Assembly: GCF_000497045.1 (NCBI RefSeq)
Contig: NW_015961957.1
Coordinates: forward strand, 62,001-126,000
Direction: 5' to 3'
Source: Kalmanozyma brasiliensis GHG001
Lineage: Eukaryota > Basidiomycota > Ustilaginomycetes > Ustilaginales
DNA: 64,000 bases
Shown: positions 50,048-60,300 of the stretch, one piece after another
How positions within the stretch are numbered: the first letter of the stretch is position 1
How the letters are laid out: each line of letters opens with the position of its first letter
Made by a program: the position numbers and the translations under genes
The notes under the pieces: generated by a model
What the model was told of the DNA's origin: nothing
Databases searched by the model: none
Seen by the model: the letters and a program-made list of their open reading frames with translations, nothing else

Positions 50048-51490
50048 TCAATGAGACGATGACGGGGCGAGCGGAGTCATTCGCAGCTGCGACGACCAGG
50101 GGGTGTGTGCTGTCGATGACGACGGCGATGAATCCTCAGCCGTGATATCGTCCTGTCCTTCCGGCTCCTTCATGTCGAGTTTCCTTACCGACACCGCAGG
50201 AGTCGAGGGGTACGTCGGAGGGCTTGAGTAGGGGCTGTGTGCTTCTTCCTCCTCTTTCTCTCGCTGTGCATGCTCAGGCCGCTTTTCCGTCCTCCCACTC
50301 TCGACATCCCCCGTGAGATCGCGATGGAACATGGTATCGATCACCCGATCCTCGTCCTTGCCCTCCACCATGATCTCCCTCCTCACCACCGCTCTGACAT
50401 GCATCACCGCCACCCCGATGAACACTATCAGCAGCCAGACGACCATCCCCTTGGCCACGCCCCTCACCGCGCTGCTCCCTAGCACGGTGCCCAGCTCGTT
50501 CGTTGCCATCGCAAATCCGGTGTTCGGAAACACGCTTGCCCACCAAGCAAGCATGAACTCCATCCTGGCTCTCTCCTCCCGATCCCACACCAGCTGCACC
50601 AAAGATGCGAGGGTCAGCAGGTAGAACCAAGCAGACAGCATCCAGAGCGCTATCGATGTAACTGTGGCCATCACTGCGAGCATCTGCCCTGCCAATGGAC
50701 CCCACTGCGTCCCCGACACCGGCAGAATCCGACCCGCTTCGCTGTTGAGCCCGAGCAGGCAGAGGATGGTGAACGCCGGTGGACCGCAATTCATAAAAAG
50801 CCCAGGTCGTGCTTTTGCCGGTGGCCACCCCTCGGTCATCAACCGCAGCAGGAGCACCGCATACATCATGCACGATACACCAAAGCCGAGACCTTGACAG
50901 GTGAGACCGCCGATGGCCATCGCTAGCGCTGCGGTGGGGGTTTGGGTGGGGACCACCACCGCGGCGACGGAGCCACACAGCATGAGCGGGAAGATGGGTA
51001 ACACCCATGCTGGAGACATGTGATGCAGGCTCTGCTCCCCCCGGCTGAAAAGCGACGTGTAGCACACAAGGCTGATCAAGAGGCTCGAGGTGAAGTAGGC
51101 CCAGAAGAGGACGCGAAGGACCATCTCCCATCCACGAGCGGGGAGGTCACCAAGGATGAGCGCGAGACCGTTGATCGAAGTCGCACACGCAAGCAGCACC
51201 GTCGGCACGAAACAGCATTCGAGCGGATGCGACAGCGTCCACCGCAGCGAGGCGCGTGTGAGGGTGAAGCGTGCAATCTGCAGCGAGACGAGGATGAGGA
51301 TGTAGAGGAGGTTGAGAAGGTAGAGTGTGGTACCGACGTAGAAGAGCGGGGTGGAGTCAATGATGCGGGAGAGGAGGAGGTTGGCGATTCCTCCGAGCGA
51401 CATGGAGGATGTGAACCAGGCAAAGGTGAGGTGCTCGAGGCGCGCGAGAAAGGCCGTTCGCCAGGACGGGGCTGATGATTGTGATGGCAT
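50048..51490 (-). CDS. TDT/SLAC1-family anion transporter (malate or sulfite type)
   Basis: A 480-residue intronless plasma-membrane transporter of the tellurite-resistance/dicarboxylate family (PF03595), which includes S. pombe malate permease Mae1, the yeast sulfite pump Ssu1 and plant SLAC1. The opening block LEHLTFAWFTSSMSLGGIAN and about ten membrane segments to residue ~385 fit the family. The last ~95 residues are hydrophilic, Ser/Glu-rich and cytosolic. It could export a C4-dicarboxylate or sulfite; sequence alone does not choose. The start is the first ATG. A TATA-like motif lies ~115 bp upstream. Confidence 0.85.
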   Translation of the reverse strand: MPSQSSAPSWRTAFLARLEHLTFAWFTSSMSLGGIANLLLSRIIDSTPLFYVGTTLYLLNLLYILILVSLQIARFTLTRASLRWTLSHPLECCFVPTVLLACATSINGLALILGDLPARGWEMVLRVLFWAYFTSSLLISLVCYTSLFSRGEQSLHHMSPAWVLPIFPLMLCGSVAAVVVPTQTPTAALAMAIGGLTCQGLGFGVSCMMYAVLLLRLMTEGWPPAKARPGLFMNCGPPAFTILCLLGLNSEAGRILPVSGTQWGPLAGQMLAVMATVTSIALWMLSAWFYLLTLASLVQLVWDREERARMEFMLAWWASVFPNTGFAMATNELGTVLGSSAVRGVAKGMVVWLLIVFIGVAVMHVRAVVRREIMVEGKDEDRVIDTMFHRDLTGDVESGRTEKRPEHAQREKEEEEAHSPYSSPPTYPSTPAVSVRKLDMKEPEGQDDITAEDSSPSSSTAHTPWSSQLRMTPLAPSSSH

Positions 51491-51602
51491 GGTTGTGGCG
51501 GTAGTGATGGTGTTGCTATGTGGTGTCGATCGCAGAATGTGGCAAGAGCAGGCTGCGGACCTGTGCTTGGGGCATCACCATCCCTGCCTTCGATAGGAGT
51601 GG

Positions 51603-51608
51603 ATATAT
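51603..51608 (-). promoter_or_regulatory. TATA-like element of the TDT transporter gene
   Basis: ATATAT/TATATC context on the minus strand about 115 bp before the ATG at 51490. This is a motif match only. Confidence 0.35.
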
Positions 51609-53379
51609 GTACTCCTCATCTCACACCCTCGAGCTCTACGTAGTAGCGACGGAACGCATTCCACCGGCCCTCTGTGCCACGCCACGAACCGCAGGCATGA
51701 CACCTTTTCGCATCCGGTATCAATCTGTCCAAAAGCCTACTTGCCAAGCCCTAGATGAGCTCCTATTGCGGTTGGCGCTAGCGGACAGAGCGTTTGGATT
51801 CTTGGCAGGGTTGGAGCGGGCCGGCCATTTCTCACATGAAACCGCCCTCGGTTGATCGTTATCAGCCTCATGCTCTGCGATTGACTTTGCACTCCCACGC
51901 CGGGGCCTGCGACGTTGCCAGCTGTCCGCGTTGCCTTGCCTGCTCCCTGCAAGCTTAGGGTCGATCGAGCTAGCGTCTGATAGCAGGTTGGCGTGCGACC
52001 AACAAAGCCAAGGCTGAACCGATTGAGCCTAATGCAACCTTAGAAGGCAGGACAAGGCCGACTAGCGACGCATGGCTGTGAACCTAGCCCACCTCTGTAG
52101 CTCGGCGCGCCCACGTCCATGCACCCGATGACACGCAATCACCGCCCCGACTCTCCGGTACATCTCTCTCTATCAGTCCAACAAAGGCAAACCTCAATAA
52201 ATGCGTCACCCTGCAAGCGGCAAGCGAGGATTTGCCGACGGCTTGCAAACAAAACCCGCTCTGCTCTGCTGTGGTGGTGACACTTGGAATGCCAAGAAGG
52301 AGGCTAAATTAGAGCTCACCTCTGATAACAAAAGTCGCCGTTCTTTGACGTGTCCAAGCGAGCGGGTGAAATTCTCCGAGAGGAATTCTCCGTGTGGACT
52401 CAACAGATAAGTGGGCAAAGACGGACGTGATTTCGAGAACATAGCGTCTGCGCCAAGCTGTGGTAGTGTGCAGTAGCATTGGTTTGGATGAGGGGACGTG
52501 TCCGCTTGGCGTAAGAGGGTCGAGCGTGCGGGATGAAGAACCGAGCCGGCCCAGGCTGACGAGCACGAAGCGCGAGCGTTACAGTCGCCCAATATGAGGG
52601 TCTAACACCCTTCAGAGCTCAAAGGCCTAACACGCCGAGAAATTCGACCGCCAGAGTTTTTTGAGCTGGCCAGGACGAGAATCGATTATCGCTTCCATCT
52701 GGGCGCGGAGGTGCATGGTGGACGGGCCCAAAAGTCTCACCGACTCGGTCATCACTCCAGTAAGATCATCCGTATGCTTACACGACCGGGTACGAACGTC
52801 AGACGGCCTCGAGACGCCGCTGGTTCAAGCCCGTGAGGCACAGCCAAAGGATGTCTGTGTAGGCCAAGCTTCAGCCGGTGAGGAAAGAGTCGGCTTCCAG
52901 CCAAACCCAAAATCGATGTGGGCCACGCAGCGTGTTCCAAGTGTTGGTCTCTCTATCAAACGGCGTAAAGCTGCAAATTGGACTGAATCGGCAGTTTTTG
53001 CCAACTAGCAGATCGGGGCTCTGTCGCGCTGTATGCAGGGTGCGACGGGTCAAAGCTGCTCTGTTCGAAAAGCGGAGAGATCCTTTCCCAGACGCGTTTT
53101 TGGGCGCAATCCTCAACCCCAAAAGCAACATCGAGAAGAATCGCCCGTGCACGCCTGTGTGGGTCCAGCAAAGGGCCAAAGGGGAAACCCTTTGCCATTT
53201 CTTCTTGCCTTCACCACCACCTCCGTCTATAATCGCTTCAAGGACGAGCGACGATACCATCCACTCCTCACTCTCGTGACACTCCTGCTGCTCAAGACTA
53301 CGCTGCATCGCCGTAGACGCATATACGCTGCAACACCATTCCGAAGAACCACCCGCCGAATAGCAAAACGTAGAACACC
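51609..53379. other. Divergent intergenic region, TDT transporter / Yhm2-type carrier
   Basis: About 1.8 kb. ORFs up to 145 codons on both strands overlap each other and show nothing recognisable. C/T-rich DNA at 53200-53300 is probably the carrier's promoter or leader. Confidence 0.55.
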
Positions 53380-54352
53380 ATGGCGCCGCAACAAAAGGGC
53401 TTCTCGTGGTCCAACATTGCGGTTGGGTCCATCATGAACATCGTCGAGGTAGGTTTGGCACCCCGTTCTCTCCTTGATCTCCAGTCGATTCTGCATGCTG
53501 ACTCTCTTTCTCTTGCTTTCTCACTAGGTCACAACCCTCGGCCAGCCGCTCGAGGTGGTAAAGACACAAATGGCGTCCAACCGTCAGCAGACGATGATGC
53601 AAGCCCTCAAGACCGTCTCGTCTCGCGGCGGCATCCTCGGTTTCTACCAGGGTCTCATCCCATGGGCGTGGATCGAAGCCTCTACCAAAGGCGCCGTTCT
53701 CCTCTTCACGGCTGCCGAGGTCGAAAAAGTAGCCAAGACGTCCGGCTTTTCCTCCGGCACAGCAGGTCTGTTGGGCGGTATGACCGGTGGTATCGCCCAA
53801 GCCTATGCGACCATGGGCTTCTGCACCTGCATGAAGACCGCCGAGATCACGCGTCACAAGCAGGCCGAAGCGGGAATCAAGCCCCCTTCCACCTGGGCCG
53901 TCTTTGGCGACATCTACCGCCGTGAAGGTCTGGCCGGTATCAACAAGGGTGTCAACGCCGTCGCCGTTCGTCAGTGCACCAACTGGGGTTCTCGAATGGG
54001 TTTTGCTCGTCTCGCCGAAACCCCCATTCGCAGCCTCAGCGGTAAGAAGGAGTCCGACAAGCTCAATGCGGCCGAACGAATCGCTTGTTCTTCTATCGGC
54101 GGCGCCCTCGCCACCTGGAACCAACCCATCGAGGTCATCCGTGTAGAGATGCAGTCCATGGCCAAAGCGACTCCCGGCAGCAACAGACCAGAAAAGTTGA
54201 CCATCGGAAACACGTTCGCCTACATCTACAAGGAGAACGGCATCAAGGGGCTTTACAGGGGTGTCACCCCGCGTGTATTCCTGGGTATTTGGCAGACCAT
54301 CTGCATGGTCAGCTTTGCTGACTATGTGAGGGAGTTCATTGCTGCCAAGTAA
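53380..54352 (+). CDS. YHM2: Mitochondrial citrate/2-oxoglutarate carrier, Yhm2 type
   Basis: A 297-residue inner-membrane carrier of the SLC25 family in two exons (53380-53448, 53528-54352), with a 79-nt phase-0 intron (GTAGGT...TAG). Exon 1 encodes 23 residues ending NIVE and exon 2 continues [16 protein letters not shown], the first carrier signature (Px(D/E)xxK variant PLEVVK). Signature-like blocks recur as [14 protein letters not shown] in repeat 2 and [12 protein letters not shown] in repeat 3. The segments [20 protein letters not shown] and NWGSRMGF are characteristic of the Yhm2 subgroup, which exchanges citrate for 2-oxoglutarate, supplies cytosolic NADPH and was also found on mtDNA in yeast. 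Convergent with the flavoprotein gene 82 bp away. Confidence 0.93.
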
Positions 54353-54434
54353 GACGAAGGGGCGGAGAGTGTATATAGTGCTGCAAAAGTTTTTATACAT
54401 CGTCCTCGGGTGTGAGTTGTACGTGTGTGAGGGT

Positions 54435-56372
54435 TTACCAGCGGGCGTAGGCAGGAATAGTGGCACCTTCCAACGTGAGAATCTCTTCCGCAACCAATTG
54501 TGCTGAGACAACGCACCCTTCCAATAGCGGGATGCCCACGGCCCAGCTGCCGCACACCCACACTCCCCCCGCACCAGCCTGCAGCGGGCCGAGGGCGAGA
54601 CGTCGTCCGCCGGCAGTCTGGACAGCACCCTTTGGCGAATGGGTGAAGAGCCCCTGCCGCGCAACATGCGCTTCGACATCGATCACGGCGCGCTCGAAGG
54701 TCGACCTGGACAGCACGTGGGCTGGATCCGGCTGAAGCGAGGGGAGAGGGTTGGTGGTTTGCATGATGAGCAGTTCCCTTGCTGTGGGTGGGAGGGTGAG
54801 GATGTGGGTGGCCATCGTATACCCGTCACTCGAAACGAGCGTGTCGTTGGATGCATTATCGGACTCCCATTCGTCCTCCTCCTCCCCACGGTGGTGGGTG
54901 GGCGAAACGAGGTTCAAATCCCTCCAGTCCCCTTCGTGGCGCGGTAACATCCTTCGATCCGTATGATTCACCACCAGGCTCTTTTCGTACTTGAACCGCT
55001 CCAGCACGTCGACCACGCCACGTAGCCTTTCCGCTTCAGCGTCGGGGGTGAGACTGTCGATGTACTGCCGCAAAAAGTGCGCCGTCTGGTTGGCCTGCGT
55101 GGCAAAGATGATGTGGTCGAAGGGACCGTGTTCCTCCACCTCGCTGCAGAGGGTGCGGTCGGATGAACTGGATGTTTGGCGGGACATACCTTCTGCATCT
55201 GCACTGCCTGCCGGGCTCGACCGCGAGCTAGATCCATCGTGATAAACCACCTCCACCCACGATCCCCCCTCCCGTCGATGCACACACCTCACCTCAGCAT
55301 TTGTCCACACCTTGCTCCCCGCGCTCCTCTCGTCTCGCTGTGAGGATGACTCTGCATCCACATACCGTAGCAACTTGGCCACCACCGTCCGCACCCCGTC
55401 CTTGACAACAAAATGATCTTTGCCCAACGTCAGTGCGATATAATCGAGCACTTCGGACGCAGGACACGACCAGACGCTGTCGAGCGTCGAGGTCATCACG
55501 GCGCTAAACAGGGGTGTGAGCGTTTGGTGTGCGAATCCCTCATCCAATCCGACCCAGCGGCGCAAGATGTCTTCCGCGCCTCGCTCAACCCAGTGGCCTA
55601 CCCGGGATCGCAGTGTGTACGAACGACCTTTCGAAGCGGAGGAGCGCCGAGGGAAGGGGTCGCGGACCAGATCGCGCAGCGTATGCTCGCGGATCGGATG
55701 CGTCACATCGCACGTATGACCCAGATGATGATGCCAGAGCGCAAGAATAAGCAGCTGCAGGTAACCCACGGCGAGCATCAATACCGATCCAAAGTACTCT
55801 CGAACACGGCTGACCTGCTCGAGCACGCTGCGCACTTGGATCGGGCGTGGCGGTTGAAGGGAGAAGGGCAGGCTGAGGCCACGAAAGCCGTTGGCGCCGT
55901 TGTAGAGGATGTTGGGCGAAGGCGTGATGTGCGATGCTTTCGAGGGCGATGGGGAGGGGAGCGAAGCGAACGAGTAGGTAAAGTTGGTCTTCTTGGTCTG
56001 GACCCCCAAATGTCGGTAGAGCGCAAGGAGTTGGGGATAGTACCCGCCCGTGAAGGCACGCATGGGTACGTCGATGCGCAACACGCTGTCAGGCGGCGGT
56101 TGCACCTTGAGACGCTTGCGCGAGCGATTCCCCTCCTCATCGAGACCGACAGGGACGGGATGCGATGCGCTGGATGAAAGAGGCAGGGGAACCGAAATGC
56201 TCGCACTGTCCATTCCGAGCGTGGAAGCTCGTTCGAAGATGTCGACGGTGATGTTGGGAGCGTTGTTGTTGGAAGATGCTGTGAGGAGGTAGGTGGCCAC
56301 GAGACCGGTAAGACCCGATCCGACGATGGCGACACGCACCTGTTTGGGCGGCGGGCTGGAAGGTATCGACAT
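54435..56372 (-). CDS. FAD-dependent oxidoreductase, COG2907/amine-oxidase-like
   Basis: A 645-residue intronless flavoprotein. The N-terminal FAD site is VAIVGSGLTGLVATYLL (GxGxxG at about 18-23) with VDIFERA after strand 2. Middle blocks HQTLTPLFSAVMTSTLDSVW, CPASEVLDYIALTLGKDHFV and GVRTVVAKLL, and the later FDHIIFATQANQTAHFLRQY, fit the NAD(P)-binding/amine-oxidase group of COG2907-like proteins. The C-terminal FAD motif is GGVWVCGSWAVGIPLLEGCV. The substrate is unknown; protoporphyrinogen oxidase is less likely because its signature regions are absent. The family's core is interrupted by Ser-rich inserts. Confidence 0.72.
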   Translation of the reverse strand: MSIPSSPPPKQVRVAIVGSGLTGLVATYLLTASSNNNAPNITVDIFERASTLGMDSASISVPLPLSSSASHPVPVGLDEEGNRSRKRLKVQPPPDSVLRIDVPMRAFTGGYYPQLLALYRHLGVQTKKTNFTYSFASLPSPSPSKASHITPSPNILYNGANGFRGLSLPFSLQPPRPIQVRSVLEQVSRVREYFGSVLMLAVGYLQLLILALWHHHLGHTCDVTHPIREHTLRDLVRDPFPRRSSASKGRSYTLRSRVGHWVERGAEDILRRWVGLDEGFAHQTLTPLFSAVMTSTLDSVWSCPASEVLDYIALTLGKDHFVVKDGVRTVVAKLLRYVDAESSSQRDERSAGSKVWTNAEVRCVHRREGGSWVEVVYHDGSSSRSSPAGSADAEGMSRQTSSSSDRTLCSEVEEHGPFDHIIFATQANQTAHFLRQYIDSLTPDAEAERLRGVVDVLERFKYEKSLVVNHTDRRMLPRHEGDWRDLNLVSPTHHRGEEEDEWESDNASNDTLVSSDGYTMATHILTLPPTARELLIMQTTNPLPSLQPDPAHVLSRSTFERAVIDVEAHVARQGLFTHSPKGAVQTAGGRRLALGPLQAGAGGVWVCGSWAVGIPLLEGCVVSAQLVAEEILTLEGATIPAYARW

Positions 56373-57343
56373 GGTTGGAGAAAGAGAGCCGTGGAAAGGG
56401 GGTGCTTGTGTTTGATTCGGAGGTCAGCCAGCCAGCTAGCTGATCGATGCGAGAAGTGGGGGACGATTCGGGACTTAAGCGGCGCAGGGGATCGTGTACC
56501 GCATGATGCGCTGAAGTCGGCCTGTTATGATCGTCAGGGTTTGGGGAGGGGCAGGCTTGCGGGAGATGGCGCCTGGGAAAGGGAAGGAGGATGGAGCAGA
56601 GGTGACAGCGATGAAGCAGGTCAGAGCGGGCGAGCAAGCAAAGTTGAGGGTGGAGGATCCGCCGGGCAGCAGCACTAGCAGCAGGCGCAGGGCCCATCGA
56701 CGGTCCCGACGATGCTTGCTATCTGCATCTCTTTCTCACTCTCTTGCTCGCCGTCTCTCTCTCTCATTCATCGCCAAGCAATGTCAACTTTGAATCAATG
56801 ATCACACCTTGTCCCATTCCGTGTCGCTCCAAGTCACCTTGACAATTGCAGTGAGTACGTATGCCACTGGACAATGGCGGCTCAGATATGGATCCGTCTC
56901 GGGCCGACCAAAAACTTTGCTCGCAGCAGCCCAGTCTCTGTGCAGAATTCAATTTTAAACTTAAAGCTGAGGGGCAGGGTGCAGTCGGCGGCGACCTCAT
57001 TTGAGAGCGAGACGCGATGCCGCTGCTGTTCGTGGTTCAGTCCGTCTCTGAGCTCGACAAAAGCTGGACGGGATTCTGGGATGAATTCAGGGTCCAAACC
57101 CTTTCGTCTCGCTCGCTTCGTGTGGCTCCCGTTCTCACTCTTCAAGATTCGCCGACCTGACACGCTCTCAGCATGCCTCTCTTGCTCATCCACCACCTTC
57201 GATGGCTGTCCTTCTCTCTCAATTCACACCACGTTCCACCCGATGTCAAGAAACATTTGGTATGGAGAGCAATAAAGATATTTACAATTGTCCCTCAACG
57301 TCGGACAAGACGAGTCGCCCATCTATCCATGAACTGCGCGCGC
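56373..57343. other. Intergenic, flavoprotein upstream / Sec31 downstream
   Basis: About 970 bp holding the promoter of the flavoprotein gene and the 3' flank of SEC31. No gene recognised; the ORF reaching 193 codons near 57173-57754 runs antisense into SEC31. Confidence 0.55.
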
Positions 57344-60300
57344 TCAAAGACGCGAGATGATCATCTTGACACCCACCAGTCCGGCAGCTACATCGCCCGA
57401 GCTGCTCGTCACCAGCTGCAGATGAATGTTCAACGCCGCCGGCTTGTTTCTCGCCTCGATGGCGCCCACGATCTGCATGAGGCCCGCAATGGTCTTGGCG
57501 TCGATAGTGCCGCAGTTGAGGTGGTCGAGCAGCAGGTTGATGCGGCGCTCCGTGTCGTCCACCATCCTCTTTTGAGCCGGAGGAGCCGTCTGCTTGAGAC
57601 GCGCCACCTCGCGCTGCAGAGCGTGCTGGATGGCTCGCTGGTTTTCCGGGATGTGAGAGCGGTCTCCAGGAGGGTACTTCATCTGCGATGCGTTGCGAGC
57701 GCCGGGTGTGGCGCTGCGAGGGGGCGCACCAGCTCCTCCGCCTGGCGTCGCTGAACGCTGCGGCATGCCAGGCGGCCCGGCGAGACCAGGACCACCCGGT
57801 GGTGCTTGACCCGGAGGTCGAAGAGCACCCGCACCAGGACCTGCTGGCGGTGCACCGTACTGCTGCTGTTGCTGCTGAGGCGGTTGTTGCTGCTGCTGCA
57901 TTCCGTTGCCGTAGGGAGCACCAGGGCCCGCTGGAGGGCGAGCATAGGGCCTAGCAGATGGAGCGCCTTGCCCTGGCTGACCGGGAGCCTGGTTGCCGTA
58001 GGGCTGCTGCTGCTGCATAGGACGTGCCTGGCCCTGCATGGGGCCCGAAGGAGGAGGAGGTCGGACGCCAGGCGGTCCGACGCGCTGCTGAGCGAGACCT
58101 GGTCCCGAAGGGGGTCCTTGCGGCGGAGGGCTCATCATGCCGCGCGATGGCGTAGCGCCGCGAGGAGGCCCCGCAGGAGGCGCACCGGGAGCGCCACCGT
58201 ACTGCGAGGGAGCCTGTGCGGGAGCGTTCGGGAACGGCGAGGTGATCGCAGAGTTGGGCTTTTGCTGCGCCATGGCACTCGGAGTGCGCTTAGGGGCCGC
58301 AAGACCCTCAGGAACGTCGTTCCAGCCGGACTGGTCTCGCTTGAGAGGCGGTGGTGGCGGAAGTTGCTGCTGCTGCTGTTGTTGCTGGTACGACGGACCG
58401 CCAAAGCTTGGTGGGCCTGGGATCATGGGCTGAGCGGGCTGGTAGGCCGACTGGTAGCTCTGAGCGCCGTACCCGCCGCCGTAAGCGTTGTTCTGCTGCT
58501 GCACCGGCTCTGGCTGAATGGCGGTGGGCACAGGGGCAGGCACGGCCGGTGCATATCGCGACTGGGTTGCCGGCTGAGTAGAGGGGGCAGCAGCAGCGGG
58601 TACAGCAGGCGCTGCCGCCGCGTACGGGTCCTGGTAGGTCGGCACCGCAGGCAACGACGGGACCGTTGGGATAGATGGAATGACCGACGGCGCCGACTGA
58701 CCGTAGGGGTCGTAAGGGGTGTATCCGTTGGAGACGGGAGCAGCAGCGTACGCAGACGTCGAGGCAGTGGCAGCTGGGAACCCGTTCGTGTTCGAAGCAG
58801 TGACAGCAGCAGCCTCATCCTTGGGACGCGCGGTCTCGGCCTTCAACAAGCGCTGCTTGAGAGCGGTGGCCGTGAGGGAGCCGTTCGCACCCTGGTCGGC
58901 AGAGCTTTGGGGTCGGTAGTCTGAAGGCGTCTGGTTGGCGAACCTGAGCGCAGGCGAGATGAGACCCTGGTCGGCGAGGAGCTCCACGTACTCGTGAATG
59001 CGGTCGTAAAGCGGAGCTAGCTTGTAAGAGCGCGCGCCAGTCTCTGCGATGATCGAGTCCTGTGTGGGTTGCTGAAGGTCGACATCCACGTAGCCAACAG
59101 CGCTCTGGAAGACGGTGATCTTCTCCATGAATGTCTGCAAAGCTTCGGCGCGGGCGGAGTAGAGAGTGCCTTCGGAAGAAGCATCGGCGCCCTTGCTGCT
59201 GCTGGATCGAAGCGCGAGCTCTTCCTCCTTCATCTCGTCGATCCACATGCCGGCCACCTTTTCGAGCTTGCCCGCAGCCAAGTAGCAAAGCACCGCATCC
59301 TTACGGTGCTCCTTGGCCTGCGCTGTGTCCGAGTTGCGTGCGACAGTGTACTGGAACTCGAGGCGCTGACCGAGTTGCTCGGTGAGGTTGCTGAACTCGT
59401 CCTGCTTGGCAAAGGTGCAGAGGACGACAAAGATTTCCTGCCACTCGCTCAGGTCGGCGTTCTGGACCACATCGCTGAGGTCGTCCGAGACGATGCTCTG
59501 GAAGAGGCGAAGGTACGGAAGCTGGGCGGTGCGCTTCTGGAAGTACGCCTTTTGCGCTTTGGCGAGGAGCTCTTCGCCGCCGCGTACCGCGAGAAGGAAA
59601 GCGTCGGCGAATCGGTCGCTGTTGATGCAGACCGAGACGGCGCTTTCAAAGTCGCCGAGCACGAGGGCGCGCGTGATGAGCTTGTCGCCTTCGGATTCCT
59701 CCGAAGGGTAGATCTTGAATGTGGACGAGCGGATGTTCTCGCTCGCGACCGAGGAAGGCCCAGGCGAGCCGGCAGTGGCGGCGGCGGACGCTTGGACGGG
59801 GGCCTGTGATTCCGAGAGCAGGTGGCCGGGGAGTGCGGATCGGATGGCTGAAGAAGGCTGATCAGCGGAGAGCTGGCTAAAGAAGTCCGAGGCGTCGTTG
59901 TTTCCTGCAGCACCTGCAGCATCTTCGCCGAACAGACTGGGCTCGTCGGCGTCCTTTGCTTCGACCGCCAGCGCTGGCTCGACGACGGCAGCTTCTTCCG
60001 CCGTCGCTTCGGCGGGCTCGGCAGCGGCTTGCGACTCTGCGGCCGCTTCAGCGGAGGTGGCGGGCTGGGAGGGCTCGGGTTCGTCGATCGCCTTTGTGAC
60101 CGAAGCGTCCTCTGCGTCGGAAGTGCTGGCACCGTTGGACTTGAAAGCGGCGATGGACTGCGACACTCGTTGGGCCACATCCTCCTTGGAGAAGCCGAGC
60201 AAGGCGACGAGCTCGTCGCGCGAGTCAGCACGGAACAACGTCTGCAGCGCCTTCCAGTTGGCGATGTCGTCCGGCCGGGTGGAGGAGTCCTGGCTGCGCT

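Noticed and set aside
52818..52840. GGTTCAAGCC T-loop-like sequence
   Set aside because: Flanking bases do not form the five-pair T stem.
54905..54925. GGTTCAAATCC tRNA-like box
   Set aside because: Lies inside the flavoprotein coding frame with no surrounding cloverleaf.
54435..56372. Protoporphyrinogen oxidase as identity of the flavoprotein
   Set aside because: Only the general FAD sites match; the middle blocks fit COG2907-like proteins better.
57806..58924. 372-codon plus-strand ORF
   Set aside because: Antisense to the Pro/Gln-rich part of SEC31; gives low-complexity Leu/Arg repeats.
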